Of a DNA stretch of 64,000 nucleotides, positions 36,550-46,083 are shown piece by piece. The translations under genes were made by a program, and so were the position numbers. The stretch's first letter is position 1. Each line of letters begins with the position of its first letter. Where the stretch lies: NCBI RefSeq assembly GCF_015223435.1, contig NZ_VHKO01000003.1, forward strand, positions 62,001-126,000, written 5' to 3'. The DNA comes from Vibrio hibernica (lineage in GTDB: Bacteria > Pseudomonadota > Gammaproteobacteria > Enterobacterales > Vibrionaceae). The notes under the pieces are model-generated. The model saw only the letters and a program-made list of their open reading frames with translations. It was not told where the DNA came from and did no database searches.

Positions 36550-37590
36550 ATGGCGATATTATTGACGGGTGTTACCGGAGCAGTCGGACATCCACTTTAC
36601 CAAGCATTAGTAAAAGCACACCAAAAAGTATTCTGTATTGTGCGTAATGCTCATACACGAACGGATATTGATATTCCCAATGAATGTCTATTCGACGGTG
36701 ATATTACGCTACCAAATTGTGGTTTAACTTCAGAACAAATTACTCATTTAAAAGCGGCTAATATCACGAAAGTTTTGCATCTCGCGGGTTTGGTTAAGTT
36801 TGACCATGAACTAAAACAACGAATCTGGGAAGCCAACTACCAAGGTACTGACCATATCCTTTCTTTGGGAAAACAGATTGAAGCCGATGAATTTCATTAT
36901 GTATCGACTGCTTACGCGACTCAAAATCATCGTAACCCTTATGAAGAGTCTAAGTTTGCAGCTGAAAAATTAGTGATTGAATCTGGATTACCGCATTCTA
37001 TCTATCGCATTGGTATTGTGATTGGTGAGTCCAAGTCAGGCATAACTAATGGCTTTGACGGTTATTATGGTTTCCTTTCTGGTTTACATGAAATCGCGAA
37101 CGTATTCCGTAAAAAATACAACGTTGCAGACCAAATTGATTTGCCTGTGCATCTTATATGCTCATCTACGTCTACCTTAAACTTGGTCCCTGCTGACTGG
37201 TTAGTCGATACACTGATTGATCTTGTGAATGCGGGTTGTTCTGGCAAAACTTTTCATGTGGTTAATCCTGAACCTCCTCTAGTTTCGGATGTAATGAAAC
37301 ATGGATTAGAAATGTTGGGGATTCGTGGGGTCGGTTTTGTAGACTCAAAACAAGAGCTTTTAGCATTAACGCGTCATCAAGATAACTTTATTAATATTAT
37401 CCAAAAGGGTATGAGTAAAGTCTTAAAGCGTTACGAGCCTTATGTGACTTATGAAGACAAATTCCCATTGACAGTGACAGTTGATGTATTAGGGAAAGAG
37501 ATCGTAAAACGGTTCCCAACCACTGACCACGCTTTGCTATCAACCTGCTTTGAATACGCGGCGGAAAGGCAGTTCGGTAAGATTGCATAA
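36550..37590 (+). CDS. SDR-family NAD(P)-dependent reductase, thioester-reductase-like
   Basis: 346 residues from ATG 36550 (AGAG upstream); an in-frame TTG at 36514 is rejected. The Rossmann motif ILLTGVTGAVGHPLYQAL (residues 4-21) is GxxGxxG, then VLHLAGLVKFD, FHYVSTAYATQNH and the active-site Y in NPYEESKFAAEKL (YxxxK). Later NLVPADWLVDTLIDL fits the Lys2/thioester-reductase branch. It reduces an unknown activated carboxyl or sugar-like substrate. It is closed by a strong terminator. Confidence 0.85.
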   Translation: MAILLTGVTGAVGHPLYQALVKAHQKVFCIVRNAHTRTDIDIPNECLFDGDITLPNCGLTSEQITHLKAANITKVLHLAGLVKFDHELKQRIWEANYQGTDHILSLGKQIEADEFHYVSTAYATQNHRNPYEESKFAAEKLVIESGLPHSIYRIGIVIGESKSGITNGFDGYYGFLSGLHEIANVFRKKYNVADQIDLPVHLICSSTSTLNLVPADWLVDTLIDLVNAGCSGKTFHVVNPEPPLVSDVMKHGLEMLGIRGVGFVDSKQELLALTRHQDNFINIIQKGMSKVLKRYEPYVTYEDKFPLTVTVDVLGKEIVKRFPTTDHALLSTCFEYAAERQFGKIA

Positions 37591-37597
37591 CAATTAG

Positions 37598-37640
37598 TAT
37601 GTTCTGGTGATGCACTTTATATGCATCACCAGCATATTAT
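37598..37640. terminator. Terminator after the SDR gene
   Basis: CTGGTGATGCA pairs perfectly with TGCATCACCAG (11 bp, 7-nt loop), extended by TATG/CATA across a TT bulge. It is followed on the plus strand only by TTATTT, so its plus-strand T tail is modest. Confidence 0.7.
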
Positions 37641-37641
37641 T

Positions 37642-37676
37642 TAACTGCTAACTGCTAACTGCTAACTGCTAACTGC
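37642..37676. repeat. Heptanucleotide tandem repeat, five copies
   Basis: TAACTGC is repeated five times exactly, directly after the terminator and 20 nt before the stop of the convergent M32 gene. This is a simple-sequence tract liable to slip. Confidence 0.92.
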
Positions 37677-37695
37677 TCAGATAGGTATTAATGGC

Positions 37696-39195
37696 TTAAC
37701 GTAAGTAACGGCTCTCTAAGTGTTGTTTAAAATACTCGGCATTGAGCACTTCACCAGTCGCTTGAGTGACTAAATCATCGGTAGCGTACAAGCTGCCTTT
37801 ACTCCAGATATTTGCTTCAAGCCAATTAAAAATCGGTGTTAGATTATTTGATTGGGTTGCACCACTTACATCAACGGTTTTCTTCATGCTTGCCATAAAT
37901 TGCGCTGCGTACATTGCGCCCAGTGTGTAACTTGGGAAATACCCAAATGCGCCATCTGTCCAATGGATATCCTGCATACATCCATTTTGATAATTATCTT
38001 TGGTACTGATACCAAGATAGTTCTGCATTTTTTGATCCCATAATTCAGGAATATCTTGATATTGAATTTTTCGGTTGATTAAATCTCTTTCAATTTCATA
38101 ACGTAAGATCACATGTGCAGGATAGGTGAGCTCATCAGCATCGACACGAATGAAGCCTTTTTCTACTCTCGTATAAAGTTTTTGGAAATTAGCAGGGCTA
38201 AATGCTGCATCATTTTGAGCTTTAAAGGTTTGAGAAGCCATGGTTGATAGATGCTGAATAAATTCAGGACTACGGCCTAATTGCATTTCAAAAAACAATG
38301 ACTGAGATTCATGGATCCCCATTGATCTCGCTTCACCAACAGGTAACCCTGCAAGTGTCTTCGGTAAACCTTGTTCATAACGAGCATGACCTGTTTCATG
38401 TACAACACCCATTAATGCTTGCATCAGATCAGCTTCATCGTATCGGGTAGTGATGCGAACATCGGTTGGCACACCACCACAAAACGGATGCACACTTTCA
38501 TCTAATCGGCCGTGATTAAAATCGAATTGTAAAAGCTGCATGGTTTTCAAACCGAGCTCTTTTTGTTGCGCGGTTGAAAAAGAACCTTGTGGTTGAATAA
38601 AGCTTTGTTGTTTTTGTTGATCGATAACCGTATCAATCAAATTAGGTAGCCATGTTTTTACGTTATTAAACACGACATCTAATGATTGCGTTGTGGTGCC
38701 GGGTTCATATAAAGAAAGCATGGCATCGTAAGGCGTACAACTTGTGCCTGCGATATTGAGGGCTTCTGCGCGGATCTGAGCTTCTTGTTGAGAAAGATTA
38801 ACGACTTCCTGCCAATTTTTGGCATAACTTTGCCAATCATTATTTTTACGCTGAGTACGCCATGCATGTTCACATTTAGATCCGGCAAGCGATTTTGCTT
38901 GAACCAAATCTTGCGGTAGGACATTAGCTTGCTGCCAACGTTGCTTCATTTCTCGCAAACTGGCTTGTTCGGTAGCGTTTAATGTTTCTTGTTCAGCATT
39001 ATTAAACCAATCGGAAAGCTGAGGTTCGGTATTGAGTTGGTGTAATAAGACTGATAATTCTGCCATTGCATTGGAGCGGGCTTCATTACCCCCACTTGGC
39101 ATAACAGCCGCCTGATCCCAACCAGAAATCGCAGCAAGGTGATTAAAGTTGGCAATCTTGTGTGTGTGGCTGACTAGTTTTTGATAATAGCTCAT
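37696..39195 (-). CDS. Carboxypeptidase M32 (thermostable carboxypeptidase 1 family)
   Basis: 499 residues, the normal length for M32. The zinc site is HETGH at 266-270 with the downstream glutamate in GIHESQSLFFE, and the family block YPAHVILRYEIERDLI is present, as is FGYFPSYTLGAMYAAQF. It is a broad-specificity metallocarboxypeptidase of the cytoplasm that removes C-terminal residues from peptides. AGGGA stands 5 nt before the ATG. Monocistronic. Confidence 0.93.
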   Translation of the reverse strand: MSYYQKLVSHTHKIANFNHLAAISGWDQAAVMPSGGNEARSNAMAELSVLLHQLNTEPQLSDWFNNAEQETLNATEQASLREMKQRWQQANVLPQDLVQAKSLAGSKCEHAWRTQRKNNDWQSYAKNWQEVVNLSQQEAQIRAEALNIAGTSCTPYDAMLSLYEPGTTTQSLDVVFNNVKTWLPNLIDTVIDQQKQQSFIQPQGSFSTAQQKELGLKTMQLLQFDFNHGRLDESVHPFCGGVPTDVRITTRYDEADLMQALMGVVHETGHARYEQGLPKTLAGLPVGEARSMGIHESQSLFFEMQLGRSPEFIQHLSTMASQTFKAQNDAAFSPANFQKLYTRVEKGFIRVDADELTYPAHVILRYEIERDLINRKIQYQDIPELWDQKMQNYLGISTKDNYQNGCMQDIHWTDGAFGYFPSYTLGAMYAAQFMASMKKTVDVSGATQSNNLTPIFNWLEANIWSKGSLYATDDLVTQATGEVLNAEYFKQHLESRYLR

Positions 39196-39436
39196 GACAT
39201 CCCTATTTCTGTTGGGTAAAACTGATTCATTTATCTTATAGCGTTATCTTAAGTAAGGAAATATGGAGGTGTGAGAAGGGTCAGTTTTTTTATAAAAATG
39301 TTAAAATCCGTTAAATGAAAATGTTATCGCAGATTGATTAAAAAAGATTTCATTCTAGTGAGCCGACTGATATAAATAAATTCATCAAACGTATTTTTTA
39401 AACACCACTAGATAATCGATAGGACGCTTAAATTAC

Positions 39437-40078
39437 ATGGATTTATACATCTTGAATGCCGGTGCTTTTTTAGTCGCTATTATCATATTAACGTTAACTC
39501 CGGGACTGGATACTGCTTTAGTAATTCGTAATACTACGCGCAATGGCAGCATGCATGGGTGTATTACTAGTTTAGGTATTTGTTGCGGATTATTTGTGCA
39601 TGCAACGTTATCGGCAATTGGTATTTCAGCTATTTTACTACAATCGGCGGAACTGTTTCATGTGATGAAATGGATTGGCGCGGCGTACTTGGTTTATTTA
39701 GGCGTGACCAGTTTAATTGCTGTCTGGAAAGGTGAAGGTCACCTAGATATTGGCAATGTATCGGTTAAGCAGACCGCGAGTATCAAGCGTTCGTTTCGTG
39801 AAGGACTACTTTCGAATGTGTTGAATCCTAAGACGGCAGTTTTCTATCTGGCATTCTTACCGCAATTTATTAACCCAGCGTATTCTCCATTACTACAATC
39901 TTTATTAATGGCTTCGATACATTTTGTCATTGCAATGGTATGGCAATGCGGCATGGCGACCATGGTGCATTCGGCTAAAAATTGGGTGCAAAATTCCTCT
40001 GCTATGAAATGGATGGAAGGTATCACTGGTGTCGTTTTAGTGTCTCTTGGTCTAAAGTTAGCTTTAGATAGTGATTAA
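39437..40078 (+). CDS. LysE/RhtB-family amino acid exporter
   Basis: 213 residues with six hydrophobic segments. The LysE signature TPGLDTALVIRNTTRNG (about 22-38) and LLSNVLNPKTAVFYLAFLPQF (about 122-142) are both present. It exports an amino acid or derivative across the inner membrane; substrate unknown. AGGA lies 14 nt upstream, a distant SD. The gene precedes two small membrane-linked genes in the same direction. Confidence 0.9.
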   Translation: MDLYILNAGAFLVAIIILTLTPGLDTALVIRNTTRNGSMHGCITSLGICCGLFVHATLSAIGISAILLQSAELFHVMKWIGAAYLVYLGVTSLIAVWKGEGHLDIGNVSVKQTASIKRSFREGLLSNVLNPKTAVFYLAFLPQFINPAYSPLLQSLLMASIHFVIAMVWQCGMATMVHSAKNWVQNSSAMKWMEGITGVVLVSLGLKLALDSD

Positions 40079-40244
40079 ATAACGTTTGCTGAAGATTGTG
40101 AATGATGTCATTTTAATGAGCGTTTGAAGTTTAATTGAAAACGATTAATTGAAAAGAGTATGTAAAACTTGCGTTGTTCTAAAGTAATTGTACTTTCAAG
40201 ATGTTATATAAGTACGTGGTATTAATTGAGTAAGAGGAGAGAGC

Positions 40245-40403
40245 ATGATTAGATTGATTTTTATCGCTGTTTTTGCTGCTCTTGCGTATTTACTGATCCG
40301 TTATCGAGCCAACGCGAAAGTTCAACACTGGATTATTTATAGTCTGTTAGCGTGCTTTGGTGTGTATATTTCGGTTATGGTGGTCAGTGAACTATTTAGG
40401 TAA
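40245..40403 (+). CDS. Small membrane protein, 52 residues
   Basis: ATG at 40245 has the SD AGAGGAGAG just upstream. The product, MIRLIFIAVFAALAYLLIRY at the start, then a basic turn RANAKVQHW and IIYSLLACFGVYISVMVV, is two hydrophobic helices in hairpin form with a short C-terminus ELFR. I do not recognise a named family. It ends 33 nt before the coiled-coil gene, so the pair is probably co-transcribed. Confidence 0.7.
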   Translation: MIRLIFIAVFAALAYLLIRYRANAKVQHWIIYSLLACFGVYISVMVVSELFR

Positions 40404-40436
40404 ATTCAAAATAAAATAGGATGCGAAAGAGTGCCA

Positions 40437-41102
40437 ATGATCAATATAAAACATATCAGTTTGGCTGTTTTGTTGGGAGCAGTAGTCGGTGGCGGTGTGA
40501 CTTATAATACCGTCGCTCCAACTCATGAAGAGTTACAACAAAAAAATTCGCAACAACAAGATAAAACAGAAGAATTACAAACATCGCTATCCAAAGAAAT
40601 TCAAGCGTTTGAAGCTTTTAAGTTAGCGAGTAAAAGTGATAAGCAAAAAATACAAGATCTAACGGCTGAAATTGAAAAGTTAAAGCAAACTCAGAAAAGT
40701 GTCGAAAATACACTGGCCGTGCAAAAGAAGAAGTCAGTAACGTTAAAAACAGAAAATAAAGAACTCGCTAAAACGACGGAATTACAATCCGGTTTATATC
40801 AGCAATCCCATGAATTGTTTTCAAAGCAAGAAGCTTTACAAAAAGATATAGCTAAAATGTCGGCCACTCGCGATAAATTGGTTGTCCAAACTAAAAATTT
40901 TACTGAGCAATGCAAACTATTTAAAGAAGGGACGAGTTGGGATCCTAAATCGGACTCTTGTGATAATGAAAAGCTAGCAATAGACCAAACTAAAAAGCTT
41001 AATAATAGTTTGAGTAACAAGCAGAAAGAGCTGAATGAAGTACAAGCGTTAATTAAAAAGCTGGGCATTAAACCAGATCCAAAAGAGAGCGCTAAATCTT
41101 AG
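40437..41102 (+). CDS. Membrane-anchored coiled-coil protein, unknown
   Basis: 221 residues from ATG 40437 (AAGAG 5 nt upstream; GTG 40431 is the alternative). One N-terminal membrane segment (ISLAVLLGAVVGGGVTY) is followed by a Lys/Glu/Gln-rich region with heptad periodicity from about 25 to 215, for example KQKIQDLTAEIEKLKQTQKS. Two cysteines, in FTEQCKLF and DSCDNEK, could form a periplasmic disulfide. The layout suggests a periplasmic spacer or scaffold; no family name is claimed. A terminator follows. Confidence 0.75.
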   Translation: MINIKHISLAVLLGAVVGGGVTYNTVAPTHEELQQKNSQQQDKTEELQTSLSKEIQAFEAFKLASKSDKQKIQDLTAEIEKLKQTQKSVENTLAVQKKKSVTLKTENKELAKTTELQSGLYQQSHELFSKQEALQKDIAKMSATRDKLVVQTKNFTEQCKLFKEGTSWDPKSDSCDNEKLAIDQTKKLNNSLSNKQKELNEVQALIKKLGIKPDPKESAKS

Positions 41103-41130
41103 TTATCTTTCTATAATTCCTTTTCATCAT

Positions 41131-41163
41131 AAAAAACACTAGTCTTTTGACTGGTGTTTTTTT
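41131..41163 (+). terminator. Terminator after the coiled-coil gene
   Basis: ACACTAGTC / GACTGGTGT, 9 bp with one G-U and a TTTT loop, flanked by A6 and T7 tracts that lengthen the stem. Confidence 0.88.
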
Positions 41164-41281
41164 ATGCATAAAATTCGTGATCAACTTCTATCTGTCGACA
41201 ATTCATACTTGTTGGTGGTGTTTTTATCGCCTATAAAGGTATGTATCAAGTAAATTGTAGACAGTTAATTCTTGATAGCTA

Positions 41282-42016
41282 ATGGAATCGAACGGTTTAA
41301 AAAATCTAAGCAGAGAAGAATTGATGAATGTGGTCGTGAGTAACTTACCAATTAAAAGTGAGTTGATTGAAAAAGAAGGCACGAAATCTATCAGCTTAAC
41401 TGAATACCTGATTGAACATATTGTCGATGGCACAATGGCACAAGGCAGTAAAATTTCAGAACCAGAACTGGCACGTCGATTACAAGTGAGTCGAGGGCCA
41501 TTGCGTGAAGCTATTATGCGAGTTGAAGCATTGGGATTGATTGAACGGATTGCTCATATTGGATCAAAGGTAGTGCAGCTCACGCCAGAAAAACTGATTG
41601 AATTATATGAAGTTCGTGAAGCATTAGAAGGCATGGCGGCTCGCTTGGCAGCTCGGTATATGACAGATGAAAAGTGGCAAATGCTAAAACAAGTGTTAGA
41701 CACGCATGCCGAGCATATTGAACAGGTTGATGGCGCGACCTATTTTCATCAAAACGGTGACTTCGACTTTCATTATCAAATCATTATTGCCAGTGGAAAT
41801 CAGCAACTCATTCATATGTTATGCGGTGAATTGTACCACCTGATTCGCATGTATCGTTTGCAATCGGCCAATTACAATGCACGCCCAAAACGAGCATTAG
41901 ATGAGCACTATTTCATTCTACAAGCACTAAAAAATCAAGATGAAGAATTGGCCGAAATATTGATGCGCCGACATATTGCCGCCAGCCGTAAAATCATTGA
42001 ATCTCAACTCAATTAA
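41282..42016 (+). CDS. GntR-family regulator (FCD domain), probable regulator of the prp operon
   Basis: 244 residues. A winged helix is seen at about 40-95 (SEPELARRLQVSRGPLREAIMRVEALGLIER), then the FadR-type FCD ligand domain (LYEVREALEGMAARLAARY, histidines in FDFHYQIIIASGN and DEHYFILQAL that usually hold a metal). It stands 50 nt ahead of prpB in the same direction, so autoregulation and control of methylcitrate genes by a propionate-derived ligand is likely (inference). ATG at 41282 lacks an SD; ATG at 41324 has AGAGAAG 5 nt upstream and may be the true start. Confidence 0.88.
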   Translation: MESNGLKNLSREELMNVVVSNLPIKSELIEKEGTKSISLTEYLIEHIVDGTMAQGSKISEPELARRLQVSRGPLREAIMRVEALGLIERIAHIGSKVVQLTPEKLIELYEVREALEGMAARLAARYMTDEKWQMLKQVLDTHAEHIEQVDGATYFHQNGDFDFHYQIIIASGNQQLIHMLCGELYHLIRMYRLQSANYNARPKRALDEHYFILQALKNQDEELAEILMRRHIAASRKIIESQLN

Positions 42017-42066
42017 CTGATATTTATGAAAGACTAAACGTAGTCATAGAACGATAAGGATATGTC

Positions 42067-42933
42067 ATGAGCCAAGGAGCAAAATTTAGAGCTACCGTTC
42101 AACAAGCTAAACCATTGCCAATTGTTGGGGCGATTAATGCTTATAGCGCGATGATGGCTGAACAAGCAGGACACCAAGCCCTTTATCTTTCCGGTGCGGG
42201 AGTCGCCAATGCTTCTTATGGCTTACCCGATTTAGGCGTGACGACGTTAAATGATGTGTTAATTGATGCTGACCGTATTACCAATGCTTGTGATTTACCC
42301 TTGTTAGTGGATATCGATACTGGGTTTGGAGGAACGTTTTCCATTGCGAGAACCATTAAATCGATGGAAAAAGCAGGAGTCGCCGCCGTACATATTGAAG
42401 ATCAAGTCGTGCAAAAGCGTTGTGGCCACCGTCCTAATAAAGCGATTGTGTCGCAACAAGAGATGGTGGATCGAATAAAATCAGCCGTTGATGCGCGAGT
42501 GGATCCTCAATTTGTGGTGATGGCACGAACCGATGCACTCGCGGTAGAAGGTATGGAGGCTGCAATTGAACGTGCAGTGGCATGTGTAGAAGCAGGCGCG
42601 GACATGATTTTCCCAGAGGCGATACTAACACTTGAACAATACCAACAATTTTCAATCGCAGTGAAAGTACCTATTTTGGCAAATATTACGGAATTTGGGC
42701 AAACCCCTTTGTTTAACCAAAAAGAGCTATATCAACATGGTGTGAATATGGTGTTGTATCCACTCAGTGCCTTTCGAGCCATGAATAAAGCCGCCGAAAG
42801 TATATATGCTTCGATATTGGCAAACGGCGATCAAAAAGCGGTGCTTGAGCAGATGCAAACGCGTAATGAGCTTTATGATTATCTTAATTATCACCATTAC
42901 GAAGATAAGCTTGATCAACTATTTAAGTCTTAA
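42067..42933 (+). CDS. prpB: Methylisocitrate lyase PrpB
   Basis: 288 residues. It cleaves 2-methylisocitrate to pyruvate and succinate in propionate catabolism. The catalytic motif KRCGH is at 117-121; also seen are [16 protein letters not shown], the metal/substrate block DIDTGFGG and [21 protein letters not shown]. Length matches PrpB. AAGGA lies 8 nt before the ATG. The 228-bp spacer to prpC is A-rich, with a short tandem repeat. Confidence 0.95.
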   Translation: MSQGAKFRATVQQAKPLPIVGAINAYSAMMAEQAGHQALYLSGAGVANASYGLPDLGVTTLNDVLIDADRITNACDLPLLVDIDTGFGGTFSIARTIKSMEKAGVAAVHIEDQVVQKRCGHRPNKAIVSQQEMVDRIKSAVDARVDPQFVVMARTDALAVEGMEAAIERAVACVEAGADMIFPEAILTLEQYQQFSIAVKVPILANITEFGQTPLFNQKELYQHGVNMVLYPLSAFRAMNKAAESIYASILANGDQKAVLEQMQTRNELYDYLNYHHYEDKLDQLFKS

Positions 42934-43042
42934 TGCTAAGAAGTTAAGTAAAATAGGTGATGACTAATTAACAAAAAATAAAGCGAAGCAAACAATCCAC
43001 ACAGGCCACAAATAAAGATAAGCCATAGATAAACCGGCTCTA

Positions 43043-43087
43043 GATAAAGACAAGGAAGATAACGACAAGCAAGATAACAACAAATAG
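43043..43087. repeat. Degenerate 15-nt tandem repeat in the prpB-prpC spacer, three units
   Basis: GATAAAGACAAGGAA, GATAACGACAAGCAA and GATAACAACAAATAG are consecutive. The rest of the spacer 42934-43161 is A-rich and without a gene. Confidence 0.7.
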
Positions 43088-43161
43088 AAGGCATTGATCC
43101 TCATTCGTTATGTTGCTGCTACAGCATTTAATCCAACATCAATAATGTAAAAGGGAATGTT

Positions 43162-44364
43162 ATGTCTATTAATAAACCTGCAAACCTACATGAGTCCTTT
43201 GCGGCTGTTGATCCCATTAAAAGTGCAACATTTACCTCAAATAAAACCTTATCTGGCGCAGGATTGCGTGGGCAAAGCGCGGGACAAACGGCGTTATGCA
43301 CTGTTGGCAAATCGGGCACCGGTTTAACCTATCGCGGATATGATATTACGGATCTGGCTCATCATGCTCAATTTGAAGAAGTAGCACATTTATTGTTACG
43401 AGGTCACCTTCCTAATCTTTTAGAACTAGAAAGTTATACCCAACAACTGAAAGCATTACGAGGGTTGCCTGATGAGTTAATCGCCGCTTTAGAGTTAATT
43501 CCTGCGGATGCTCATCCAATGGATGTGATGCGTACTGGTTGTTCAATATTAGGTAATCTGGAAACAGAAGATGATTTCTCGCAGCAGCTAAAATCGACTG
43601 AGCGTATGTTGGCATTATTTCCAGCCATCATCTGTTACTGGTATCGATTCAGCCATGACGGAATTCGCATCGACACTTTTGATCAAACTGAAGGCAGTAT
43701 TGGTGGTGATTTCTTAAAAATGCTTACCGATAAACCAAGTACAGATCTACAGCGTCAAGCTATGCACTGCTCTTTAATTTTATATGCTGAGCATGAATTT
43801 AATGCCTCGACCTTCACCGCGCGTGTGTGTGCTTCAACGCTGTCAGATATCCATTCTTGTATTACCGGCGCCATTGGTACATTGCGAGGGAAGCTGCATG
43901 GTGGGGCAAATGAAGCAGCAATGGATATGATTGGATCGTGGACATCGCCACAACAAGCCGAGACCGAATTGATGGTAAAGCTTGCAAACAAAGACAAGAT
44001 CATGGGGTTTGGTCATGCGATTTATCGTGACTGCGACCCGCGTAATGCCCTAATCAAGCATTGGTCTAAAGTGCTATCTGAATCGGTTGGTGATAAGCAT
44101 TTATATGCGATCTCGGAACGAGTAGAAGCGGTGATGAAACGTGAGAAAAATCTGTTTTGTAATGCCGATTTCTTTCATGCATCGGCCTATCACTTTTTGA
44201 ATATTCCCACCAAATTATTCACGCCCATTTTTGTGATGAGTCGCTTGACTGGTTGGGCTGCGCATGTATTTGAACAACGTGCGAATAATCGCATTATTCG
44301 ACCAAGTGCAGATTATGTTGGCCCAGAGCGCCAAGATTGGCTGCCGATTGAGCAAAGAAAATAG
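43162..44364 (+). CDS. prpC: 2-methylcitrate synthase PrpC
   Basis: 400 residues of the citrate synthase fold. It condenses propionyl-CoA with oxaloacetate. Blocks include GLTYRGYDITDLA, FNASTFTARVCASTLSD (histidine and oxaloacetate region), GTLRGKLHGGANEAAM and MGFGHAIYRDCDPRN, with the C-terminal arginine in FEQRANNRIIRPSADYVG. The N-terminus has a 40-residue polar extension. AAGGG precedes the ATG. It is followed by prpD after 54 nt. Confidence 0.94.
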   Translation: MSINKPANLHESFAAVDPIKSATFTSNKTLSGAGLRGQSAGQTALCTVGKSGTGLTYRGYDITDLAHHAQFEEVAHLLLRGHLPNLLELESYTQQLKALRGLPDELIAALELIPADAHPMDVMRTGCSILGNLETEDDFSQQLKSTERMLALFPAIICYWYRFSHDGIRIDTFDQTEGSIGGDFLKMLTDKPSTDLQRQAMHCSLILYAEHEFNASTFTARVCASTLSDIHSCITGAIGTLRGKLHGGANEAAMDMIGSWTSPQQAETELMVKLANKDKIMGFGHAIYRDCDPRNALIKHWSKVLSESVGDKHLYAISERVEAVMKREKNLFCNADFFHASAYHFLNIPTKLFTPIFVMSRLTGWAAHVFEQRANNRIIRPSADYVGPERQDWLPIEQRK

Positions 44365-44418
44365 TCGATTTACAACACTCTCAGTTTTAATTCACATCGA
44401 AGTTGAAAGGAATCCTAC

Positions 44419-45900
44419 ATGTCGTCGTTAAGCATCATTAATCATACAAAAACTAACCAAGCAGAAGCGAATCATCGTCCACAACCGGATGCGTTGCTCG
44501 TCCAAATTGCTGACTACGTGACTGATAATAAGGAAATTTCAAAGGAAACTTTAAATACCGCCCGTAACTGTTTGATGGATACTTTAGGTTGCGGTTTATT
44601 GGCATTAAAGTTTCCCGAATGCACCAAACATTTAGGGCCAATTGTTCCAGGTACGACAGTGAGACATGGCGTAAAAGTGCCTGGTACCGCTTATGAGCTT
44701 GATCCGGTTGCGGGCGCTTTTAATATTGGCTGTATGATCCGATGGTTGGATTTTAATGATACTTGGCTTGCGGCTGAATGGGGGCATCCTTCTGATAATT
44801 TAGGCGGCATTTTATCCACCGCCGATTATTTAAGCCGAGTGGCAATCTCTCAAGATAAAACTGCATTAAGCATGAAAGATGTGCTGGTGGCGATGATTAA
44901 AGCCCATGAAATCCAAGGTGTATTGGCGTTGGAAAATAGTTATAACCGAGTGGGGCTTGATCATGTGTTATTAGTGCGTGTTGCTTCAACGGCGGTGGTA
45001 ACTAAAATGCTCGGTGGCAATCGCGATCAAATTGTGGATGCGGTATCACAAGCTTGGGTGGACGGCTGCGCGTTGCGTACTTATCGTCACGCGCCAAATG
45101 CGGGTTCTCGTAAATCATGGGCTGCAGGAGATGCTACTTCGCGTGCAGTGCGCTTAGCGATGATCACCATGAAAGGCGAAATGGGATTACCATCAGTATT
45201 ATCTGCGCCAACATGGGGTTTTAATGATGTGTTGTTCAAAGGCGAAGCTTTTAAAATAAGCCAAGGTTTTGACAGCTACGTTATGGATAACATTTTATTT
45301 AAGCTGTCTTTTCCTGCAGAATTTCATGCTCAGACTGCGGTTGAGTGCGCCGTGTCTTTACATCAAAAAATAAAAAATCGCTTGGATGAAGTTGAACGAA
45401 TTGAGGTGACGACTCATGAGTCAGCGGTGCGTATTATTTCCAAAACAGGGGATTTAGCCAATCCAGCGGATCGAGATCATTGCCTACAATATATGATCGC
45501 AGTGCCATTGATTTACGGTGATTTAATCGCGGAACATTATGAAGATAGTTTTCATCAAGCCGATGTTCGAATTGATGCTTTACGTAATAAAATGGTGATT
45601 CAAGAGAATACGCAATACACCAAGGACTATCTTGATCCTGAAAAACGCTCCATAGCTAATGCGCTACAAGTGTTTTTTAAGGATGGAAGTTCCACTGATA
45701 AGATTGAAGTGCAATATCCCATTGGTCATCGCCGCCGTCGCGAAGAAGGGATCCCAGTTCTTGAAATTAAGTTTGAACGTAACCTCAAGACTCGATTTGT
45801 ACCACACCAAGTGAAACGTATTTTAGCTGCATGTAAAGATCAGCAAGTGCTAGAAGCTATGCCTGTGAATGAATTTATGGATATGTGGGTAGGGCACTGA
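44419..45900 (+). CDS. prpD: 2-methylcitrate dehydratase PrpD
   Basis: 493 residues, MmgE/PrpD family. It dehydrates 2-methylcitrate to methylaconitate. Blocks are [26 protein letters not shown]-type [63 protein letters not shown] and [14 protein letters not shown], all close to E. coli PrpD. So the cofactor-independent PrpD is used here rather than the AcnD/PrpF pair. AAGGA stands before the ATG. It is last in the GntR-prpBCD operon. Confidence 0.94.
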   Translation: MSSLSIINHTKTNQAEANHRPQPDALLVQIADYVTDNKEISKETLNTARNCLMDTLGCGLLALKFPECTKHLGPIVPGTTVRHGVKVPGTAYELDPVAGAFNIGCMIRWLDFNDTWLAAEWGHPSDNLGGILSTADYLSRVAISQDKTALSMKDVLVAMIKAHEIQGVLALENSYNRVGLDHVLLVRVASTAVVTKMLGGNRDQIVDAVSQAWVDGCALRTYRHAPNAGSRKSWAAGDATSRAVRLAMITMKGEMGLPSVLSAPTWGFNDVLFKGEAFKISQGFDSYVMDNILFKLSFPAEFHAQTAVECAVSLHQKIKNRLDEVERIEVTTHESAVRIISKTGDLANPADRDHCLQYMIAVPLIYGDLIAEHYEDSFHQADVRIDALRNKMVIQENTQYTKDYLDPEKRSIANALQVFFKDGSSTDKIEVQYPIGHRRRREEGIPVLEIKFERNLKTRFVPHQVKRILAACKDQQVLEAMPVNEFMDMWVGH

Positions 45901-45951
45901 TTTTTCTATACTCAGCCTTCAGATTAAGTGATGTCTATTAACGGCATTGTT

Positions 45952-45986
45952 AACCCTTCTTTGATTGTTCATTGGAGGGTTTTCTT
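45952..45986 (+). terminator. Weak candidate terminator after prpD
   Basis: AACCCT / AGGGTT, only 6 bp with an 18-nt loop, followed by TTTCTT. The descending arm overlaps the SD of the small ORF that follows. Confidence 0.35.
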
Positions 45987-46070
45987 ATGAACATTAAATC
46001 AAGATTTAGGTACACTAGCGCCTTATTTAATCGACGTGAATGTTTCGTGTCATTTCACAGGCTCAGCTAA
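45987..46070 (+). CDS. Short ORF (27 residues) directly ahead of cobS, possible leader peptide
   Basis: ATG at 45987 has the strong SD GGAGGG 7 nt upstream, and the frame ends 13 nt before the cobS ATG. The product MNIKSRFRYTSALFNRRECF plus VSFHRLS is arginine-rich and resembles nothing I know. A leader or coupling role is possible; a chance frame cannot be excluded. Confidence 0.35.
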   Translation: MNIKSRFRYTSALFNRRECFVSFHRLS

Positions 46071-46083
46071 TTAAGGGTGTTAG

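Noticed and set aside
45901..46083. Cobalamin riboswitch before cobS
   Set aside because: None of the conserved B12-box or core strings is present and the spacer is short.
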